Positions 7,597 through 10,042 of a DNA stretch of 10,042 nt are shown in pieces (within the stretch, counting starts at the first letter, position 1; each line of letters opens with the position of its first letter). A program made the position numbers and the translations under genes. The notes under the pieces are model-generated. The model made no database searches and was not told the DNA's origin. It saw only the letters and a list, made by a program, of their open reading frames with translations. The stretch comes from Verrucomicrobiales bacterium. GTDB lineage: Bacteria > Verrucomicrobiota > Verrucomicrobiia > Limisphaerales > UBA9464. Location: the NCBI GenBank assembly GCA_003445095.1, contig DLVS01000192.1, forward strand, positions 1-10,042, in the 5' to 3' direction.

Positions 7597-7824
7597 ATGA
7601 AAAACATCACTTTAAGTGCGCACGAGGACTTGATCGAAAACGCCAGGGCCGAGGCGCGGGTGCGCAAGACGACGCTAAACCAGATGTTTCGAGACTGGCT
7701 GGAGGAGATTTCCGCGCATAAGGAACGCGGGCGACAGGCGCAGGTGGATGCCCTTTTCGACAGGGTGCTAGAGCGGGTGGATGCCGGGCGAAAATTCACG
7801 CGGGAGGAAATGAATGAGCGCTAG
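7597..7824 (+). CDS. VapB-type antitoxin, ribbon-helix-helix-like
   Basis: This 75-residue protein starts MKNITLSAHEDLIENARAEA and ends GRKFTREEMNER, both hallmarks of a common VapB-type antitoxin family paired with PIN-domain toxins. The N-terminal strand (KNITLS) and the two helices that follow (residues 8-40) would form a ribbon-helix-helix DNA-binding dimer that represses its own operon, while the C-terminal tail would bind and block the toxin. Its last 11 bp (7814-7824) overlap the toxin start, the normal coupled arrangement. The frame is intact even though the toxin gene is interrupted, so any product would act as an orphan antitoxin or a local repressor. There is no Shine-Dalgarno sequence before the ATG. 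Confidence 0.85.
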   Translation: MKNITLSAHEDLIENARAEARVRKTTLNQMFRDWLEEISAHKERGRQAQVDALFDRVLERVDAGRKFTREEMNER

Positions 7825-8236
7825 GATTTTCCTCGATACGAATGTGCTGGTCTATGCCTTCGACCGATCGTCACCCGCCAAGCAACAGCGCGCGTTGGAG
7901 ATCGTCCGACGTCAGAGTGATGGGGATTGGGCGATCAGTTGGCAGGTCGTGCAGTAGTTCTCCGCGGCGGCGTTGCATCGGTTCGCGCAGCCCATGGCGC
8001 CTGCAGATCTGAAACACCTCCAGCAGACTTTGCTCTGGCCCGCGTGTGGTGTCCTTCCAAGCAGGGCGGTGCATCTGCACGCCCTCGTGCTCCATGAAGA
8101 GACACAATACCGATTCTATGACTGCCTGATCTTGGCGTCGGCCGTCGCCAGTGGGGTCGAAGCGCTCTACACCGAAGATCTGCAGCATGGGCGTGAAGTA
8201 GGCCGCGTGCGGATCGTGAACCCATTTTTTTCTTAG
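7814..8236 (+). pseudogene. VapC-like PIN-domain toxin interrupted by an amber codon
   Basis: Read from the ATG at 7814 to the TAG at 8234-8236, the frame encodes a full-length 140-residue PIN-domain ribonuclease apart from one internal TAG at 7955-7957 (codon 48). PIN landmarks are Asp8 in IFLDTNVLVYAF, Asp103 in FYDCLILASA and Asp122 in YTEDLQHG. The stop falls in the context WQVVQ-stop-FSAAALHRF; intact relatives have a Glu there (VLQEF), one of the acidic metal-binding residues. A single change of GAG to TAG explains it. Only a 47-residue fragment would be made, lacking most of the fold, so the toxin is presumed inactive. The downstream 92 codons remain open without frameshift, so the lesion is recent, is a sequencing error, or is read through. 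Confidence 0.82.
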
Positions 8237-8260
8237 CCGTACTATCGGCAATAGGCGAAT

Positions 8261-8401
8261 CCGATGTCGGCAGGTTCTGTGGAGGTCTGCGTCGCGGTGC
8301 AGGCCATTTTGGGAGCTCGTGCATTAGGGGCTGCAAGTTCGAGGTCATCGTGTGCGACTTTTGTCCTGACCTAAACCTGGCGGGACGTACTCGGCTGCGT
8401 G
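8261..8401 (+). repeat. Diverged direct repeat, copy 2 (downstream of VapC remnant)
   Basis: This is the counterpart of 7356-7475, carrying CCGATGTCGGCAGG at 8261, TTCGAGGTCATCGTG at 8338 and CCTGACCTAA near 8364. Together the two copies bracket the VapBC module. The right end runs into the DUF433-like remnant and is not well defined. Confidence 0.4.
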
Positions 8402-8524
8402 AACTTTGAGGAGGTCGAAACTGAGTACGGCGTAAGCCGCGATGACATTCGAGTGGCCCTGAAGTTTGACGGTGGACTCATCGAACAGGAGCAACACCAT
8501 CCCCTGGCGACCGTTACGCCATGA
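8375..8524 (+). pseudogene. C-terminal remnant of a DUF433-type antitoxin
   Basis: The frame from 8375 reads TWRDVLGCVNFEEVETEYG and continues VSRDDIRVALKF to EQEQHHPLAT, resembling the helical C-terminal half of DUF433 antitoxins (pattern FEEV-EYGVTREDI-AAL). The family's N-terminal half (GGKP-x-GTR-like segment) is not found upstream, where the same frame has a TAA at 8372-8374 and no DUF433 sequence. A GTG at 8399 could start a 41-residue product. The stop TGA at 8522-8524 overlaps the next ATG as ATGA, the standard coupling to a DUF5615 toxin. About half of the normal length of roughly 75-80 residues is missing, so it is scored as a pseudogene, although a short functional peptide cannot be excluded. 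Confidence 0.6.
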
Positions 8525-8910
8525 GGTTTTTGCTGGACGCGAATCTGCCGCGCTCGACGGCCGCGTTGATCCGTGAGACGGGGCATGAAGTCAGTGAGGT
8601 TCGCGAATGCCTTCCTCCCGGAGCTCCCGATGAGCAGGCGGCGCAACTCGCCCGCCAGGAGCACCGGATTCTGGTCACGCGCGGTTTCGATTTCGCTGAT
8701 ATCCGAAACTATCCGCCTCACCAATACCCCGGCCTGATCGTGCTGGAGCTTCCGGACGATGCCACTGCCCGGCAGGTCAACCAGACGATCAAGGCGTTTT
8801 TGGCCCGGTCAGATTGGGTGGCCCAACTACCCCGGCCTACTTGCCATCGTCGAATCATGGCGCGTGCGTTTCCGATCGGATTGAATCTATCCCCACGGGT
8901 GTTTCGGTGA
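8521..8910 (+). CDS. DUF5615 PIN-like toxin with C-terminal frameshift
   Basis: The product MRFLLDANLPRSTAALIRETG matches DUF5615, a PIN-like presumed ribonuclease toxin paired with DUF433 antitoxins. Acidic residues at the expected places are Asp6 (LLDAN), Asp37-Glu38 (APDEQAA) and Asp57/Asp60 (TRGFDFADIRNYPP). The first 104 residues follow the family; after that the annotated frame gives an unrelated Arg/Pro-rich tail of about 25 residues. Dropping one C from the CCCC run at 8830-8833 restores GLLAIVESWRVRFRSD and a TGA at 8882-8884, the normal short ending of the family. A +1 frameshift is therefore likely. The core active site is untouched, so activity could survive, but the last strand is lost. 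The gene starts inside the DUF433-like remnant's stop codon (ATGA). Confidence 0.75.
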   Translation: MRFLLDANLPRSTAALIRETGHEVSEVRECLPPGAPDEQAAQLARQEHRILVTRGFDFADIRNYPPHQYPGLIVLELPDDATARQVNQTIKAFLARSDWVAQLPRPTCHRRIMARAFPIGLNLSPRVFR

Positions 8911-9287
8911 CGGGGTCACGCATCCGGGGTCGGTGTACCTCATGAACACTGGCTCTATCCTCATGGGGCGCGGGAGCTTGGGAGCCTGGACAGGGCGGCG
9001 AATTTGGACGAATGCCGATGAGCGAAGGCTCGGATGGGCGCGACCGCAGTCCTCACGGCTTCTGCCTGTGGCTCGCCGGCGGTGGCGCGAAGGGAGGTCA
9101 AGTCATCGGGGCCACCGACGCCATGGGACTGCGCGCCGCGGAGGATCGAACTCACGTCCACGACATCCATGCCACGATCCTGCACTTGCTCGGACTCGAC
9201 CACGAACGCCTGACCTATTGCCAAAACGGCCGCAACGAACGATTGACCGACGTCGCGGGGAACGTGATTTCGCGAGTGATCGCGTAG
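8892..9287 (+). pseudogene. Truncated, internally deleted second copy of the DUF1501 gene
   Basis: Two blocks align to the intact DUF1501 gene. Bases about 8896-8988 match 2068-2160 (offset 6828), including [12 protein letters not shown]. Bases 8991-9287 match 2771-3067 (offset 6220) without a gap, including [17 protein letters not shown] and the RLTDVAGNV ending with TAG at the same place. The offset change means a 608-bp internal deletion, which also breaks the frame. Over 9001-9287 I count about 42 mismatches in 287 bp, close to 85% identity, many of them at third codon positions, so the copy descends from a gene that was under selection. The whole 5' third of the gene is absent; the remnant begins within about 10 bp of the restored end of the DUF5615 frame. 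The longest open piece (9012-9287, 91 codons) is not expected to be functional. Confidence 0.88.
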
Positions 9288-9406
9288 ACAGACAGTGCGG
9301 CTCAGAATTCGGACTCGAGGACTTCGTGAGTCTGAAGCGGATTTCTTGTCCAGCCGGCAGATGGCACACAGCGCGCCACCATTCTTGAGAGCCTCTTCCC
9401 GTCGGA

Positions 9407-9420
9407 GCGGATCGATCCGC
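9407..9420. repeat. 14-bp perfect palindrome upstream of the cNMP-binding gene
   Basis: GCGGATCGATCCGC reads the same on both strands and lies 50 bp before the ATG at 9471, inside the 183-bp gap that follows the DUF1501 remnant. It could be a dimer-binding operator, but a chance match in GC-rich DNA is possible. No T-run follows, so it is not a terminator. Confidence 0.25.
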
Positions 9421-9470
9421 CCGGCAATTCCAATTTGCTCGCGGGCTGGGCTGCTCCCCATGCCTGTGCC

Positions 9471-10028
9471 ATGATAGAACCCATCACCTCTGACCCAGTG
9501 AATGCCTCAGTCATTGTCTCGTTCCTCAAGAGCGTCAGCCTGTTCCGGGACTTTCCCGCCGAACGCCTCCAGTCCTTGGCGGAGGGATCGCGGGTCGAGT
9601 CGTTCGAGGCAGAGCGGGCCATCATGCACCAGGGCGACGAAGCCACGCACTTCGGCGTCGTGTTGAGCGGCACGATCACTGCCTCCATCGTCGGAGACGC
9701 CGGTGCGCGGCATTTGTTGGGCCAATTTCGGAGTGGCGAAACGTTCAACGAAATGGCGCTGATGACCGGCGACTCCGTGCGGGCGGATTTTATCGCCGAG
9801 TCGAGCGGCGAGGTGCTATTGATTCCGGTCTCGCTGTTCCACTCGGTCATCGTGGCTGAGCCGGCGGCGGTGCGACACCTCTCGCGGACGATTGCCGAGC
9901 GGCTGAAGAACGTCATGGCCGATCCTACTAAGGCCGCGGCCGTTCGCTGGGGCGATGACCCTTACGGTCTCAAACTCAGGGGCGAGCGGCCCGAGAAAAT
10001 CCTCGTCAGCAACTGCGGATCATCGTAG
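9471..10028 (+). CDS. Cyclic-nucleotide-binding domain protein (N-terminal part of a probable acetate kinase fusion)
   Basis: The 185-residue frame from the ATG at 9471 carries a CAP-type cyclic-nucleotide-binding domain at about residues 18-135: an entry helix FLKSVSLFRDFPAERLQSLA, the roll IMHQGDEATHFGVVLSGTITA, and a phosphate-binding cassette GETFNEMALMTGDSVRADF with Glu94 and Arg104, where CAP has the ribose- and phosphate-contacting Glu and Arg. No helix-turn-helix follows, so it is not a Crp/Fnr transcription factor. The frame instead passes through a charged linker into KILVSNCGSS, which is the acetate kinase N-terminal strand, and stops there at TAG (10026-10028). The next codons read LKYS, completing the kinase motif. 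A TTG at 9435 would add 12 residues but is less likely. If the stop is real, a stand-alone cNMP-binding protein is made. Confidence 0.8.
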   Translation: MIEPITSDPVNASVIVSFLKSVSLFRDFPAERLQSLAEGSRVESFEAERAIMHQGDEATHFGVVLSGTITASIVGDAGARHLLGQFRSGETFNEMALMTGDSVRADFIAESSGEVLLIPVSLFHSVIVAEPAAVRHLSRTIAERLKNVMADPTKAAAVRWGDDPYGLKLRGERPEKILVSNCGSS

Positions 10029-10042
10029 CTCAAATACAGTTT
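9996..10042 (+). other. Start of an acetate kinase domain interrupted by TAG, continues past window
   Basis: In the same frame as the cNMP-binding domain, the sequence reads KILVSNCGSS, then TAG, then LKYS up to the window edge. Acetate kinases begin with a strand of the form KVLVINAGSSSLKY, so TAG stands where the third Ser is expected and one base (TCG to TAG) separates the two. Whether the kinase domain is complete downstream cannot be seen. The kinase would make acetyl phosphate from acetate and ATP, or the reverse. Confidence 0.65.

Noticed and set aside
8221..8300. Terminator after the VapC remnant (T-run at 8224-8232 and ATCGG/CCGAT inverted repeat)
   Set aside because: The T-run precedes the weak 5-bp stem and lies inside the coding frame, the wrong order for an intrinsic terminator.
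8933..9388. Open frame of 151 codons across the DUF1501 remnant
   Set aside because: It joins the right frame of the first block to a wrong frame of the second across the deletion; most of it is Arg-rich nonsense.
1..10042. CRISPR arrays, tRNA genes, integrases or insertion sequences
   Set aside because: No regularly spaced repeats, no tRNA-like cloverleaf and no transposase or integrase motifs were noticed on either strand.

Overview
The window reads as a chromosomal segment of a PVC-group bacterium, most likely Verrucomicrobiota (Planctomycetota is the alternative). The basis is the tandem DUF1549/DUF1553 gene with a CxxCH motif followed by a Tat-exported DUF1501 gene, a pairing greatly expanded in those phyla. 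The flanking genes are GC-rich. The central genes, especially about 4400-6830, look clearly lower in GC, which suggests an acquired accessory island. No rRNA, tRNA, transposase, integrase or CRISPR array was seen.

Layout: (1) 1-3067, the 3' part of a DUF1549/DUF1553 gene overlapping by 11 bp a complete DUF1501 gene. (2) 3280-7250, a compact four-gene operon on the + strand: a C5-cytosine DNA methyltransferase, a GHKL (MutL/Hsp90/MORC-like) ATPase, an unrecognised protein with a Rossmann/methyltransferase-like N-terminal half, and a Vsr-like endonuclease that lacks the zinc ligands and the active-site His of E. coli Vsr. The genes overlap or sit 3-19 bp apart and all look intact. This resembles the restriction-modification-like conflict systems with GHKL/MORC ATPases described by Iyer, Abhiman and Aravind (2008, recalled from memory). 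I see no helicase or Z1-type gene in the visible part, so this may be a minimal version, and the third gene is the least explained component.

(3) 7251-9287, a decay zone. It holds a VapB-type antitoxin with an intact frame beside a VapC toxin whose expected catalytic Glu codon is an amber stop; the C-terminal part of a DUF433-type antitoxin overlapping (ATGA) a DUF5615 PIN-like toxin with a C-terminal frameshift; and a truncated, internally deleted second copy of the DUF1501 gene. That copy shares about 85% identity over 287 bp with the intact one, so the island lies between direct repeats about 6.2 kb apart. A diverged noncoding repeat also flanks the VapBC module.

(4) 9471-10042, a cyclic-nucleotide-binding domain gene. 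Its reading frame runs into an unmistakable acetate kinase N-terminal motif, but a TAG sits where a Ser codon is expected, so it looks like an interrupted cNMP-binding/acetate kinase fusion at the window edge.

How it works together (inference): the methyltransferase would mark self DNA, the GHKL ATPase and the Rossmann-like protein would sense or regulate, and the Vsr-like nuclease would be the effector. The two toxin-antitoxin modules are relics or partly functional remnants next to it.
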